64,000 nt of DNA, taken from Gardnerella piotii (GTDB lineage Bacteria > Actinomycetota > Actinomycetes > Actinomycetales > Bifidobacteriaceae). Shown in pieces: positions 25,939 through 35,221 of this stretch. The notes under the pieces are model-generated. The model was not told the DNA's origin. It searched no databases and saw nothing but the letters and a program-made list of their open reading frames with translations. Made by a program: the position numbers and the translations under genes. The first letter of the stretch is position 1. Each line of letters begins with the position of its first letter. The stretch is taken from assembly GCF_003397585.1 (NCBI RefSeq), contig NZ_QJUV01000001.1, forward strand, positions 1,116,001-1,180,000, in the 5' to 3' direction.

Positions 25939-26928
25939 TTAGTAGTGAATAAACTCAAAAGCGGAAGCATCTTTAGCGCTAACGACTCTTGAATAGGTTC
26001 TACCATGATATTCGGCGCTAGATTCAGATGTTTCTATAGAACCATCTTGATTAATCTTTTCCACAATAGCAACGTGGCCATAAGCGCGGTTAACTCCAGC
26101 CTGACCACGGCCAAACACCATTATGTCTCCAGCATGACGAGGAGTATTATCTACCCAATAGCCAAGCTTGCGAGCAGTCCGGCCCCACATCCATCCGTCT
26201 CCCATATTGGAGCCAACTGGAAGTCCAAGCTGATGCCTGCGAACATAAACCCACCAAGTGCATTGGCTAAATTCGTAAGCATTTCCCGAATCGCCAGAAT
26301 CGTGATTTGGATTAAAACCAGATGGAACAATCTTTGCATCTGAATCCAAGAAAACAGCAACATTCGGATTATTTGCTGCAGACTTAGACATTTCCGACAC
26401 CTTAAAATCGGAATTAGAACCCAAATCCCACTTAGACTTATGAGAAGACTTAGTAGAAAATGCGCTTAAATCAGATTCAAGGCCAGCAACTGCGCTGCTA
26501 AAGTTCAAATATTTATTAGCGCGATTAATGCTTTCTCGCATACTAGAACGAGACGCTGCTTGAGCAGAAGAATCGTCTACAAAACTCAACTTAGAAGAAT
26601 AAGGTTTAGAAGCCAAAGAATCCATGCTATTAGGCTTGTTCAACGTCATAGAAGTTAAAGCAGCTCCGACTAATGCAAACAAAGAAGCGGAAATAATCAT
26701 ACGATTCTTACGCTCTTTAGCAACGCGTGCTAAACGAAGCTGGCGACGAGACAAAGAAACAGCAAATTCTTGATTTATATCTTTTAGACTTACAACAGCA
26801 CCATTATTTTCTAAAACGGCTGCAGCACGATTATTAGAAGATGCATGCGAACCGCGCACAGAAGTAAAAAGCATAAAAGGCGAATTAAACCGCCCCTTTG
26901 CTTTAGCACCATGCTCAGCATGCTTCAT
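25939..26928 (-). CDS. Membrane-anchored CHAP-domain peptidase
   Basis: 329 residues. A cytoplasmic basic N-terminus (about 75 residues), one membrane span (RMIISASLFALVGAALTSM), a Ser-rich spacer, and a C-terminal CHAP domain with Cys in QCTWWVYVRR and His in YGHVAIVEKI. It probably hydrolyses peptidoglycan peptides or cross-bridges at the cell surface. SD AGGAG before ATG. Together with the NlpC/P60 gene downstream it suggests a wall-remodelling pair. Confidence 0.9.
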   Translation of the reverse strand: MKHAEHGAKAKGRFNSPFMLFTSVRGSHASSNNRAAAVLENNGAVVSLKDINQEFAVSLSRRQLRLARVAKERKNRMIISASLFALVGAALTSMTLNKPNSMDSLASKPYSSKLSFVDDSSAQAASRSSMRESINRANKYLNFSSAVAGLESDLSAFSTKSSHKSKWDLGSNSDFKVSEMSKSAANNPNVAVFLDSDAKIVPSGFNPNHDSGDSGNAYEFSQCTWWVYVRRHQLGLPVGSNMGDGWMWGRTARKLGYWVDNTPRHAGDIMVFGRGQAGVNRAYGHVAIVEKINQDGSIETSESSAEYHGRTYSRVVSAKDASAFEFIHY

Positions 26929-27085
26929 AAAATCGCTCCTAAAATCTTCTAAATGTATTCACAAATTCACACTTACAAATCTAAAGGATACAATGTGGTA
27001 CGGATACGCAACACAATACACAACACAATACACAATGTAATTCTTAAAATTGATATTGAACACGCAAAGATGTATGGTTAATCAT

Positions 27086-27340
27086 ATGAAGCTAGCACCA
27101 ATTATTAATCCAGATGCACGCAAAGAAGCACCAAAGCCATTGCGCGTGGACTTGTGCAAAGCATTTATGACTGGAACGATTATTTGGCTCATAGCATCAT
27201 TAATCACAGTTATTCTTGCGATTTTACACTTTTTATTGTGGTTCTTTGCTGCAATTTGCCTTAGTGGATTTGTAATTGGAATTTTGCTTTTAATCTGGGA
27301 ACACTTTGATCGCTGGGATTATAGAAGACTAGGAAAGTAA
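27086..27340 (+). CDS. DUF2530 family small membrane protein
   Basis: 84 residues from the ATG at 27086; in-frame ATGs at 27050 and 27074 are possible and none has a good SD. PLRVDLCKAFMTGTIIWLIAS resembles the DUF2530 signature, and two membrane spans fill residues 30-75. Convergent with the sensor kinase gene. An actinobacterial family of unknown role. Confidence 0.7.
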   Translation: MKLAPIINPDARKEAPKPLRVDLCKAFMTGTIIWLIASLITVILAILHFLLWFFAAICLSGFVIGILLLIWEHFDRWDYRRLGK

Positions 27341-27375
27341 AACGCTTAATACAATTAAGAGAACTATTTTGCACA

Positions 27376-28806
27376 CTACTTTGCAAGCGGAATAGCAAAA
27401 TTAACAGTAGTTCCCTGCCCAGGTCTGCTCCACAATGTTATGCTACCGTGATGCGTAAGAGCCACGTGCTTAGCAATAGCAAGACCCAATCCAACGCCGT
27501 CTTTACTAAAGTCATTTTGATTACTCGACCTATAAAAACGTTCAAAAATACGCGGCTGATCTTTTAGCGGAATACCAATTCCAGAATCAACAACGCGAAT
27601 CACAGCAAATCGATTATCTTCTGACTTTAAAGCGCAAAGAGCAACAACACTATTTTTGTTAGAATAGATAATAGCATTTTCAACAAGTTTTCTAATCGCA
27701 CTGCTTATTTGACTAGAATCCGCTAAAACATTAAGTGAAGAATCTGCTTTAATAATTACGCGAATATTTTTACTAGACGAAAGAGCAGAAACAAGATTTT
27801 TAACATCTTCCAACACTTTCAAAACGTTTACAACACTAGCTTTTGAAGTATCAATAGGACTTTGCGCCCGCATAAGAAGAAGCAAATCTTCTAACATATG
27901 TTCCAAGTGTTTAGACGATTTTTGAGCAGACGCAGCAATATCTTTAATGCGACTTGCGTTAACATCTTTGCTTTGCAAAACATTAGTAAGGCTGGAAATC
28001 ATGCGTGTTGAGCTAATAAGTTGATTGGAAACATTGTTTATAAAATCGTTACGCGTTTGCTCAAAAAGATGCTCAGCACTGGAATCGTTTATAACAACAA
28101 CGACTTTGCCTGTTCCAACACTTCCAACTGTAATATTAAGCCAGTTAGGTCTAGAAATTGTAGAAGGACTAGACGCGGAATCGCTAGATTGTGTTGATGA
28201 AGAATCGAAAGCAGCCGAAGATTGCAAATACGAAGTTTTATCTACATTATCTACATTATCTACATAACAATCACTATCTTCACTAATAGTTACATATTGT
28301 TTGGGAGTAAAAGTCACTAAATCAAAACTTTCATAGCCTCCAGAGAAACGCACATTATTTACAGCTTGCAAAACGCGCGGCTGAACAATCGAATCGTCTA
28401 AAACAACTCCAAGAGTGTAGCTTTGTGAACTTGCGCGCAAAACGTCGTTATTTTTATCAACAACAATCGTAGCTCCTGGAAGCATAGCTAAAACAGCGCA
28501 AGCGTCGGAGCTAATGTCTTCGGAACTATCGTCTATATCAAAGTCGGAATCGGAATCAAAGTCGGAATCGCCTAAAACTTTTTGCATTTTCTTATGAAAA
28601 ATGATGCGAAAAATGCGCTTAAAACCACGTCTAAAAGTCATAAAAATACGACTAAAAGTAGAATCAAAAAATGGAACAAAAACATTACGAAATGTTGATA
28701 GAACAAAGTCAAAAGCAAACATAACAACAACAATTGCAACACAAAGTGCAATCAAAGCGAAAACAACAAACACCATTAAAGGCGAATACGGCGAATCTTG
28801 AAGCAT
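27376..28806 (-). CDS. SenX3-like sensor kinase lacking the phospho-acceptor histidine
   Basis: 476 residues. One or two N-terminal membrane spans, an Asp/Ser-rich linker, a PAS-like region (100-240), a DHp helix and an HATPase_c domain. ATP-binding boxes are intact: N box IRKLVENAI, G1 DSGIGIPLKDQPRIFERFYR, G2 GVGLGLAIAKH. The H box reads NDFINNVSNQLISS, with Asn261 (codon AAT at 28024-28026) where SenX3 has His. It therefore cannot autophosphorylate in the usual way. It is divergent from phoU as senX3 is in relatives, but no regX3-type regulator gene is nearby. Confidence 0.88.
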   Translation of the reverse strand: MLQDSPYSPLMVFVVFALIALCVAIVVVMFAFDFVLSTFRNVFVPFFDSTFSRIFMTFRRGFKRIFRIIFHKKMQKVLGDSDFDSDSDFDIDDSSEDISSDACAVLAMLPGATIVVDKNNDVLRASSQSYTLGVVLDDSIVQPRVLQAVNNVRFSGGYESFDLVTFTPKQYVTISEDSDCYVDNVDNVDKTSYLQSSAAFDSSSTQSSDSASSPSTISRPNWLNITVGSVGTGKVVVVINDSSAEHLFEQTRNDFINNVSNQLISSTRMISSLTNVLQSKDVNASRIKDIAASAQKSSKHLEHMLEDLLLLMRAQSPIDTSKASVVNVLKVLEDVKNLVSALSSSKNIRVIIKADSSLNVLADSSQISSAIRKLVENAIIYSNKNSVVALCALKSEDNRFAVIRVVDSGIGIPLKDQPRIFERFYRSSNQNDFSKDGVGLGLAIAKHVALTHHGSITLWSRPGQGTTVNFAIPLAK

Positions 28807-28960
28807 ACTCTTAAAGAATACTCTAACGCGCTCACATTTAAGCGACTAATACGTTTAACGCACGTGCGCACAGTAGTCTATACTTGATTAGGGCAATCTA
28901 AACAAACGCGAATATGCTCCAATGCAATTTAGCGCGATTGAACGCAAGAAAGGACACACC

Positions 28961-29641
28961 ATGCGAGTGATTTTCAACGAAGAGATGAAGGCAGTTGCAT
29001 TAAACATTGAACGCATGGCAGAGTTTGTTGCAAGAGCCATGAACGATGCTGGAAGCGCTCTAGTAAACGCAGACTTAGAAGCTGCGCAAACGGTTATAGA
29101 TAACGACGCAAAGCTAGACGCACTAGAAGCAAACGTTGTAGATCAATGCTTAATATTGCTTGCACGTCAAAATCCAGTTGCAACAGATTTGCGAGAAGTA
29201 GTTGCAACTATGAGGCTTGCTGCAACTTTTGAGCGCATGGGCGATTTAACAAGTCACGTTGCGCAAATCGCAAGACGCACATGGCCTGATTGTGCAATAC
29301 CAAGTCAAGCAAAAGAAACTGTTGAAAAAATGGTTGACTTTTTGCATGTTCTTGCAGGTCAATTAACAGACATGCTTTCAAATAGAGACGTTAATGTAGC
29401 AGATGCAATTATTCACGGCGACGACGTAATGGATAAGTTGCACGAAGATATTTTTGCTCTTGTAGAAGGCGAAGATTGGAACGGCACTAGAAAACAGTTG
29501 ATTGACTTGGTGCTTCTAAGCAGATTCATGGAACGCATAGGCGATCATTCAGTTGCTGCAGCAAGGCAAGTTGTATTTATTGTTTCGGGATTTGACCCAA
29601 CTAAGAAGCCAGAACCAGACAAAGACACAGTTGTAGCATAA
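28961..29641 (+). CDS. phoU: Phosphate signalling protein PhoU
   Basis: 226 residues from ATG at 28961 with AAAGG in front; the frame extends 13 codons upstream. Two PhoU repeats of three helices each, with ATMRLAATFERMGDLTSHVAQIAR and SRFMERIGDHSVAAARQVVF as the paired metal-binding motifs (E/R-x-x-D). PhoU normally links the Pst transporter to the PhoR/SenX3 kinase. Here the kinase beside it is degenerate and no pst genes are in view. Confidence 0.94.
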   Translation: MRVIFNEEMKAVALNIERMAEFVARAMNDAGSALVNADLEAAQTVIDNDAKLDALEANVVDQCLILLARQNPVATDLREVVATMRLAATFERMGDLTSHVAQIARRTWPDCAIPSQAKETVEKMVDFLHVLAGQLTDMLSNRDVNVADAIIHGDDVMDKLHEDIFALVEGEDWNGTRKQLIDLVLLSRFMERIGDHSVAAARQVVFIVSGFDPTKKPEPDKDTVVA

Positions 29642-29700
29642 AACACAAGTGGCGTAGAACACGATTTTTGAATAGAAACCTAAAACGTAGCTTGTAAAAC

Positions 29701-29740
29701 AAAAGTAGGCTTGCAATTAATTTTGCAAACCTACTTTTTA
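29701..29740 (+). terminator. Bidirectional terminator between phoU and gpmA
   Basis: AAGTAGGCTTGCAA pairs with TTGCAAACCTACTT with one mismatch around a short AT loop, A run before and T run after. Confidence 0.85.
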
Positions 29741-29780
29741 TTTAAGTTAATTTAAGATAATTAAGCTAACTTAAGCTAAT
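29741..29780. repeat. 10-bp tandem repeat, 4 units
   Basis: TTTAAGTTAA, TTTAAGATAA, TTAAGCTAAC and TTAAGCTAAT, with an exact 10-bp period, lie just outside the gpmA stop codon. Confidence 0.6.
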
Positions 29781-29785
29781 CAAAC

Positions 29786-30526
29786 TCACTTTTGACCTTG
29801 AGCAGCCACGGCAGCAGCACCAGCAGCAGCAGCTTCTGGATCCAAATACTCGCCGCGAGGCTTGATTGGCTTAAAGTTCTCGTCCAACTCGTAAAGAAGA
29901 GGAATAGCCGTTGGAATATTCACCTTGGAAATCTCTTCTTCGCTCAAGTTGTCGAGCATCTTAACGATTGCGCGCAAGCTGTTGCCGTGAGCTGCAATCA
30001 TTACAGTCTTGCCAGACTTAAGCTCTGGAACAATATCGGACTCCCAGTAAGGAGTTACGCGAGTCACAACGTTTGCCAAAGCTTCAGTTTCTGGAACTGG
30101 GTCGCCTGCGTAACGAGGATCATTCGTTTGAGAATACTCGTCGTTTGGATCGATCTGTGGAGGTGGAGTTGCGTAAGAACGACGCCAAATCATAAACTTC
30201 TCATCGCCATATTCCTGACGAATCTCAGACTTGTTCTTGCCTTGCAAAGCGCCATAGTGACGCTCGTTCAAACGCCAGCTGCGACGAACTGGAATCCACA
30301 AGCGGTCTGCTGCATCAAGCGCGTAATTCGCGGTGTTGATAGCACGACGAAGCAAAGAAGTGAACACGATGTCTGGAAGAACGTTCTTCTCTTTAAGAAG
30401 CTCGCCACCATGCTTAGCTTCCTCAACACCCTGCTCAGTGAGCGGTACATCAACCCAACCAGTGAACTGATTGGTCTTATTCCATGCGCTCTGACCATGT
30501 CGGAGCAATACTAATTTATATGTCAT
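29786..30526 (-). CDS. gpmA: 2,3-bisphosphoglycerate-dependent phosphoglycerate mutase
   Basis: 246 residues. Catalytic [22 protein letters not shown] (phospho-His near residue 10), [12 protein letters not shown], and the second His in [11 protein letters not shown]. Interconverts 3- and 2-phosphoglycerate. The Ala-rich tail is typical of bifidobacterial forms. SD AGGTAA. Synteny with phoU and the SenX3-like kinase matches other actinobacteria. Codon choice here is noticeably GC-richer than in neighbours, as expected of a highly expressed gene. Confidence 0.97.
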   Translation of the reverse strand: MTYKLVLLRHGQSAWNKTNQFTGWVDVPLTEQGVEEAKHGGELLKEKNVLPDIVFTSLLRRAINTANYALDAADRLWIPVRRSWRLNERHYGALQGKNKSEIRQEYGDEKFMIWRRSYATPPPQIDPNDEYSQTNDPRYAGDPVPETEALANVVTRVTPYWESDIVPELKSGKTVMIAAHGNSLRAIVKMLDNLSEEEISKVNIPTAIPLLYELDENFKPIKPRGEYLDPEAAAAGAAAVAAQGQK

Positions 30527-30593
30527 AATTACCTAGTCTATTCGTTTCGTACGACTACTTACAAAAAGTAAACAAACACGAAAAATTTAATCA

Positions 30594-30634
30594 AAAAAGT
30601 CGCCGAACACTTGAATAGCATTCAACGACTTTTA
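30594..30634 (-). terminator. Terminator of lysS
   Basis: On the minus strand AAAAGTCG pairs with CGACTTTT; a second stem TTGAAT/ATTCAA nests within it, and a run of T follows. Confidence 0.75.
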
Positions 30635-30681
30635 AGATTAATTCAACTGATTATAACTAATACAACTAGCGATAATCACAA

Positions 30682-32358
30682 CTAGCGAAGTGGCTTTACG
30701 AGTGGGAAGGTAATCGTCTCGCGAATGGTTGCGCCCGTAAGCGCGATTAGCAAGCGATCAATTCCCATTCCCATGCCGCCAGCAGGAGGCATACCAACGC
30801 CGAGAGCCTCAATAAAGTCCTCGTCAATATCCATTGCCTCAACGTCTCCAGCCAAAGCATCCTTAGCTTGAGCAACAAAGCGCTCGCGCTGCACAACAGG
30901 ATCGTTAAGCTCGGAGTAGCCTGTTGCAAGCTCAAAGCCGCGCACATACAAATCCCACTTTTCAACCATTCCTGGCTTTGTGCGGTGACCCTTAACAAGA
31001 GGGCTGGTCTCCACTGGGAAGTCACGCACAAATGTTGGCTCATAAAGCTTATCCTCGTAGAAGTGCTCCCACAAGTGCTCAACCAACTTGCCGTGATTCT
31101 CTACTTCGTCGCGCTCAACGCCAAGCTTGTCTGCGATTGCGCCCAAATGCTCAACGGAAGTTTCTGGCGTAATCTCCTCACCCAAAGCCTCGCTAAGCGA
31201 GCCATACATAGTGATTTGCTTCCATTCGCCGCCAAAATCGTACTCTTCGCCGTTAAGCAAAGTCACCTTAGTGGAACCGAATGCGTCTAGCGCAGCCTTT
31301 TGAATCAGCTCTTTAGTAAGAGCACCAATAGTATCGTAAGTGCCGTAAGCCTGGTATGCCTCGAGCATTGTAAACTCTGGAGCGTGAGTTGCATCCACGC
31401 CTTCGTTTCTAAAATCACGGTTGATTTCAAACACGCGATCAATACCACCAACCAAGCAGCGCTTAAGGAAAAGTTCTGGAGCAATACGCAAGTAAAGATC
31501 AATGTCGAAAGCGTTCATGTGAGTTGTAAACGGACGAGCAGCAGCACCGCCGTGAACCGTTTGCAACATTGGAGTTTCGACTTCCAAGAAGTCGTGGCTG
31601 TCGAAAGTGCGGCGAAGAGAAGCCACAGCATGCGAACGCCTACGAACCATATCGCGAATTTTCTCGTCTGCAATCATGCCAATATATGGCTTGCGCGTAC
31701 GAGTATCGTCGCTTAATTCCTTATGCAAAGCTGGAAGTGGCTGCAAAGCCTTAGCTGCAATTGCCCACTCAGTTGCGAATACAGAAAGCTCGCCAGTCTT
31801 AGAAGAAATCACGCGACCGCGAACATACAAATGGTCGCCCAAATCAACCATCTGCTTGAAGCTCTTAATTGATTCTTCACCGATTTCCTTCTTGGAAACC
31901 ATTGCCTGAATCGTGGTGCCATCTCCTGCAGCAAGCTTAACGAAGCACAAGCCGCCAGCGTTACGCAAGAAGAGAACGCGGCCAGCAATACCAACCTCAG
32001 TATCGGTTTCTTCGCCAGCTTGAAGCTTGCCATCAAAATCGGCACGCACTTTTTCGATTGTATCCGTAACGTTAAGATGCACTGGGTATGGTTGTACACC
32101 TTCCTTAAGCATCATCGCACGCTTTGCAACGCGCATTTGCACCTGCTCTGGGTGAGCAAGAGGACCAAACTCTTTATTGCTTGGATCAATTGCTTCATCC
32201 AGGCTTGCGCCTTCGTTTACACGCTTGGCGATTGCCTCGTCTTGCGCGAGTAGCATTTCAGCATGCTCAACGGTGTCGATTTCGTTGGCGTTATCTGTTG
32301 CGTCATTTTCTGCTGCGGCGTTTTGCGCGGCAAGCATTGTAGTATTCGTGTCACTCAT
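30682..32358 (-). CDS. lysS: Lysyl-tRNA synthetase, class II
   Basis: 558 residues. OB-fold anticodon-binding domain (VGIAGRVLFLRNAGGLCFVKL) followed by the catalytic core: motif 1 region FLEVETPMLQTVHGGAAARPF, motif 2 FEINRDFRNEGVDATHAPEFTMLE, motif 3 GMGMGIDRLLIALTG. An Asp/Ala-rich N-terminal extension of about 45 residues is present. No SD precedes the ATG and TACAAT stands eight bases before it, so the transcript is probably leaderless. Confidence 0.97.
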   Translation of the reverse strand: MSDTNTTMLAAQNAAAENDATDNANEIDTVEHAEMLLAQDEAIAKRVNEGASLDEAIDPSNKEFGPLAHPEQVQMRVAKRAMMLKEGVQPYPVHLNVTDTIEKVRADFDGKLQAGEETDTEVGIAGRVLFLRNAGGLCFVKLAAGDGTTIQAMVSKKEIGEESIKSFKQMVDLGDHLYVRGRVISSKTGELSVFATEWAIAAKALQPLPALHKELSDDTRTRKPYIGMIADEKIRDMVRRRSHAVASLRRTFDSHDFLEVETPMLQTVHGGAAARPFTTHMNAFDIDLYLRIAPELFLKRCLVGGIDRVFEINRDFRNEGVDATHAPEFTMLEAYQAYGTYDTIGALTKELIQKAALDAFGSTKVTLLNGEEYDFGGEWKQITMYGSLSEALGEEITPETSVEHLGAIADKLGVERDEVENHGKLVEHLWEHFYEDKLYEPTFVRDFPVETSPLVKGHRTKPGMVEKWDLYVRGFELATGYSELNDPVVQRERFVAQAKDALAGDVEAMDIDEDFIEALGVGMPPAGGMGMGIDRLLIALTGATIRETITFPLVKPLR

Positions 32359-32366
32359 AGACGCTA

Positions 32367-32372
32367 ATTGTA
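32367..32372 (-). promoter_or_regulatory. -10 box for a leaderless lysS mRNA
   Basis: TACAAT on the minus strand ends eight bases before the lysS ATG; five of six bases match the consensus. Confidence 0.5.
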
Positions 32373-32455
32373 GCTACTAGGTAATACAGCTAAGGACACA
32401 AGATAAGCAAGCGCAACAAAATATTTGTATGCGCCAGCCTGTAACATTGCGGACG

Positions 32456-32483
32456 TTGTTAAAGTTTTGTACGAAAATATTTT
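32456..32483 (+). promoter_or_regulatory. Promoter of tRNA-Pro
   Basis: TTGTTA (32456-32461) and TATTTT (32478-32483) with a 16-base spacer, about 15 bases before the tRNA. A TTTTGTACGA direct repeat overlaps it. Confidence 0.45.
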
Positions 32484-32498
32484 GTACGAGTTTAACAT

Positions 32499-32572
<74 letters not shown>

Positions 32573-32620
32573 CTTTTGATTTTTGCACTAGCGCAAGCGT
32601 TTTAGTTAACCACTTGCTAA

Positions 32621-34945
32621 CTATCTGGCAGCGAATTTACGAGTTGCAATTGCAAGACCAGCAAAGAATCCAGCAAACAGTGCAGCAATTGAAGAAATAA
32701 CCCAACATATTGCTGCAGTTCCAGTAGTTATTAAATACCCTCTACGCGCGCCGTCACTAGAAAAATCATCGCTCTTATTAGGCTTATTTTCTTGAGCATT
32801 ATGGCATATGCACTTACTTTGCCCTGGCGTATTATTTGGTATTGCAGGCTTTCCGCCAAAACCACTAAATCCGCCAAGATCTGGAGTAGGATCAGGCTTC
32901 AACTCTTGTTTTGGCTCTGGAAGAGGCGCTGGAGCAGGGTTTGGAGCAGGGTTTATAATCTGCGGAATGCATGGTCTAGGCTTATCTGGCTTCTTAGCGT
33001 TCTTAATCGTTGCAGTAAACGTTGCATCAACCCATGCGTATAAACGCGTATTTTTTACAACTTTATCGTCTGGAATAAACTGTTCAAATTTTGATCTAAC
33101 GAATAAAGAATTACTACTACTCTTATTTGATGGACTATAAACACCTGTTTCAGAATCTTGCGCAATAAAATCATAAGGAGCAACCTTATTAATATCCCAA
33201 ACAACAGTATCCTTCTTATCAATTCCAAGAACAGCTTTTACTTGATTAAAAGTCATAGGAGCAGACCTAGAAGACTCTGCTTCTTTGAGAAGATTCTTTA
33301 ATGCCGAAATAGAACTACTCTTAGAATTACGAATTATCTTAGCGGTATAACTTAAGCCTATGCTTTCTGCATACTTTGCTAATTCTTCCTTCTTTATACT
33401 TAAATCTTTTGTATCGCTTTGTTCATCTGTATCTGTTTTATCAAAATTATCATTACTATATTCATGATGACAATTCAAGAATTTAGCTTCATAATCACCA
33501 CTATGCAATTCATAAGACTTAAGTCTATATCTTGTATTTGAACCTACTTTAAACTGCACAAGACCTTGCAATGCGTCAACAGAACAAACAAGATAATCAT
33601 TATTATACGTAGTATTGAAGGTAACTTTAATATAATCTCGAACTATGCGAAGAACATTTTGTTTTCCATCATTTTGAATAAGATTTTCACCAGGAGTTTT
33701 ACCTGATTTACCACCAAATATTCTCCAAATACCAGGAACAAGACCAGATATAAAAGCTTTTGAAAGATTGCCTCTGCTATCTAAAACATCATACGTAGCA
33801 TTACCAGCCGTGTTTGGATCAGTATAATCATATACTTTTGGTTGCTCTTTTTTATTTGCAGGAAGGGATAAATCTCGAAGCCCTACCGAATTAAACATAG
33901 CACCTATAGAATGATGCACTGTGTCATCAGTTCCCTGTTCAGGAATACTTTTATTCTGAAACTTCCACTTACTTAAATCTAAAACTTCAACTCCGCTACC
34001 CTGGAACATTCCTTCCATATCTTCAGCTTTTAAGGTATCCCAATCTTTTATGCCATTAATCTCTTTTAGTTTTGAAGTAAAGTAAAACATTTCCTCCATA
34101 GTTGTCACATTTTTGGTATTCAATTTTTCTAAACCTTCTACACTTGAAAGCTTAGATTGACCCCTCCAGCCCATGTTGAACATATCATTTATTTTTGTTA
34201 ACTTTCCACTTTGGGAAGCAAATAACTTAACACTTTCTAAATTAGAACACATTTGAAACATGCCACTAGCATTACTTATATTAACTTTCTGCCACTTGGA
34301 TAAATCAATTGATTCTAATTTTTTGCAATAAGCAAACATCAAACTAGCGTCTTCAACATTTTCCATATTCCAGTTTTCAATGCCAGTTAAGCTTAGCAAA
34401 TTACCGCAACTATAAAACATTTTAGAAATGTTTACAGCTTTTTTATCTTTTTTGACGAACTGTATCTTGTTTAAGCCTTTTACAGACTCAAGACTAGAAA
34501 AATCAAAAAACATACTCTCTGCATTATTTATTTTAAAATCATTTCCGTCTATAACAACCTTTTTAACACTTTTGTATCTATCATTATTATTAAGCAAATC
34601 TTTAAGATTACTTGCATTAACAGAATCATTAGAATTATTTGCTTGTAAATGCAAAACTGAATTACTTTCTCCGCCTAATCCATATTTAAGATTGCGATCA
34701 GAATCTGTAGTCCAGTTTAAAGGCTGCGAATCCGCATCTGATGACCTAGATTGGGAAGCAGAAAAAGAACTGCTAGATAAAGTATGAGTAGAATCCGAAG
34801 GAGATTGCTGGTCTAATTTCTGCGTAGATCTCTGACTACCAGACAAGCCAACAGCACTAGTAACGGTCGGAACTAGCATTGCCAGAGCAGCAATCACAGA
34901 CGCACAGATGGCCACAATTTTATAAATCCCGCTCTTATTCCTCAT
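32621..34945 (-). CDS. BspA-like leucine-rich surface protein (DUF285 repeats)
   Basis: 774 residues. Signal peptide at the N-terminus (IYKIVAICASVIAALAMLVPTVTSA), a Ser-rich spacer, then BspA/DUF285-type repeats of about 25 residues (MFYSCGNLLSLTGIENWNMENVEDASLMF and like blocks, residues about 120-360), a MucBP-like middle, a Pro-rich wall-spanning stretch (NPAPNPAPAPLPEPK) and a C-terminal membrane span with basic tail. There is no LPxTG, so it is membrane-anchored. Such proteins bind host matrix or other cells. The upstream region has a T10 tract. Confidence 0.85.
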   Translation of the reverse strand: MRNKSGIYKIVAICASVIAALAMLVPTVTSAVGLSGSQRSTQKLDQQSPSDSTHTLSSSSFSASQSRSSDADSQPLNWTTDSDRNLKYGLGGESNSVLHLQANNSNDSVNASNLKDLLNNNDRYKSVKKVVIDGNDFKINNAESMFFDFSSLESVKGLNKIQFVKKDKKAVNISKMFYSCGNLLSLTGIENWNMENVEDASLMFAYCKKLESIDLSKWQKVNISNASGMFQMCSNLESVKLFASQSGKLTKINDMFNMGWRGQSKLSSVEGLEKLNTKNVTTMEEMFYFTSKLKEINGIKDWDTLKAEDMEGMFQGSGVEVLDLSKWKFQNKSIPEQGTDDTVHHSIGAMFNSVGLRDLSLPANKKEQPKVYDYTDPNTAGNATYDVLDSRGNLSKAFISGLVPGIWRIFGGKSGKTPGENLIQNDGKQNVLRIVRDYIKVTFNTTYNNDYLVCSVDALQGLVQFKVGSNTRYRLKSYELHSGDYEAKFLNCHHEYSNDNFDKTDTDEQSDTKDLSIKKEELAKYAESIGLSYTAKIIRNSKSSSISALKNLLKEAESSRSAPMTFNQVKAVLGIDKKDTVVWDINKVAPYDFIAQDSETGVYSPSNKSSSNSLFVRSKFEQFIPDDKVVKNTRLYAWVDATFTATIKNAKKPDKPRPCIPQIINPAPNPAPAPLPEPKQELKPDPTPDLGGFSGFGGKPAIPNNTPGQSKCICHNAQENKPNKSDDFSSDGARRGYLITTGTAAICWVISSIAALFAGFFAGLAIATRKFAAR

Positions 34946-34989
34946 TTATCTTCCTATTCAATCAGCAAGAATACACACTCTTAATATCC

Positions 34990-35021
34990 ATGCTAGCCAG
35001 TAGAAAAAAAAAATGGAACAA
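34990..35021 (-). promoter_or_regulatory. Possible phase-variable promoter of the surface protein
   Basis: On the minus strand TTGTTC (35016-35021) and TAGCAT (34990-34995) are 20 bases apart, and ten of the spacer bases are an uninterrupted T run (35004-35013). Loss of three T would give the ideal 17. The rest of the 276-base gap to the next gene is AT-rich without features. Confidence 0.4.
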
Positions 35022-35221
35022 AAAATGTAAAATTCCCTAAAAGATAATTCTTCTTTATACAAAAACTAATCTTAAACAAAAAAATTTAATATAAAATTAT
35101 TACAAATTATTAAAAATAAAACAAGAATCTCATGCATTGCAACACTCTTATAAACAAATAATTCGCTATGATTGAGTAGTGAGCAAAACGGAATTTAATC
35201 GCAAGAAGCAAGGTGGCTTAA

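Noticed and set aside
34950..35221. Possible small RNA or gene in the AT-rich gap before the TPR gene
   Set aside because: No hairpin with T run, no conserved RNA signature and no frame with SD were found; only the adhesin promoter region could be argued.
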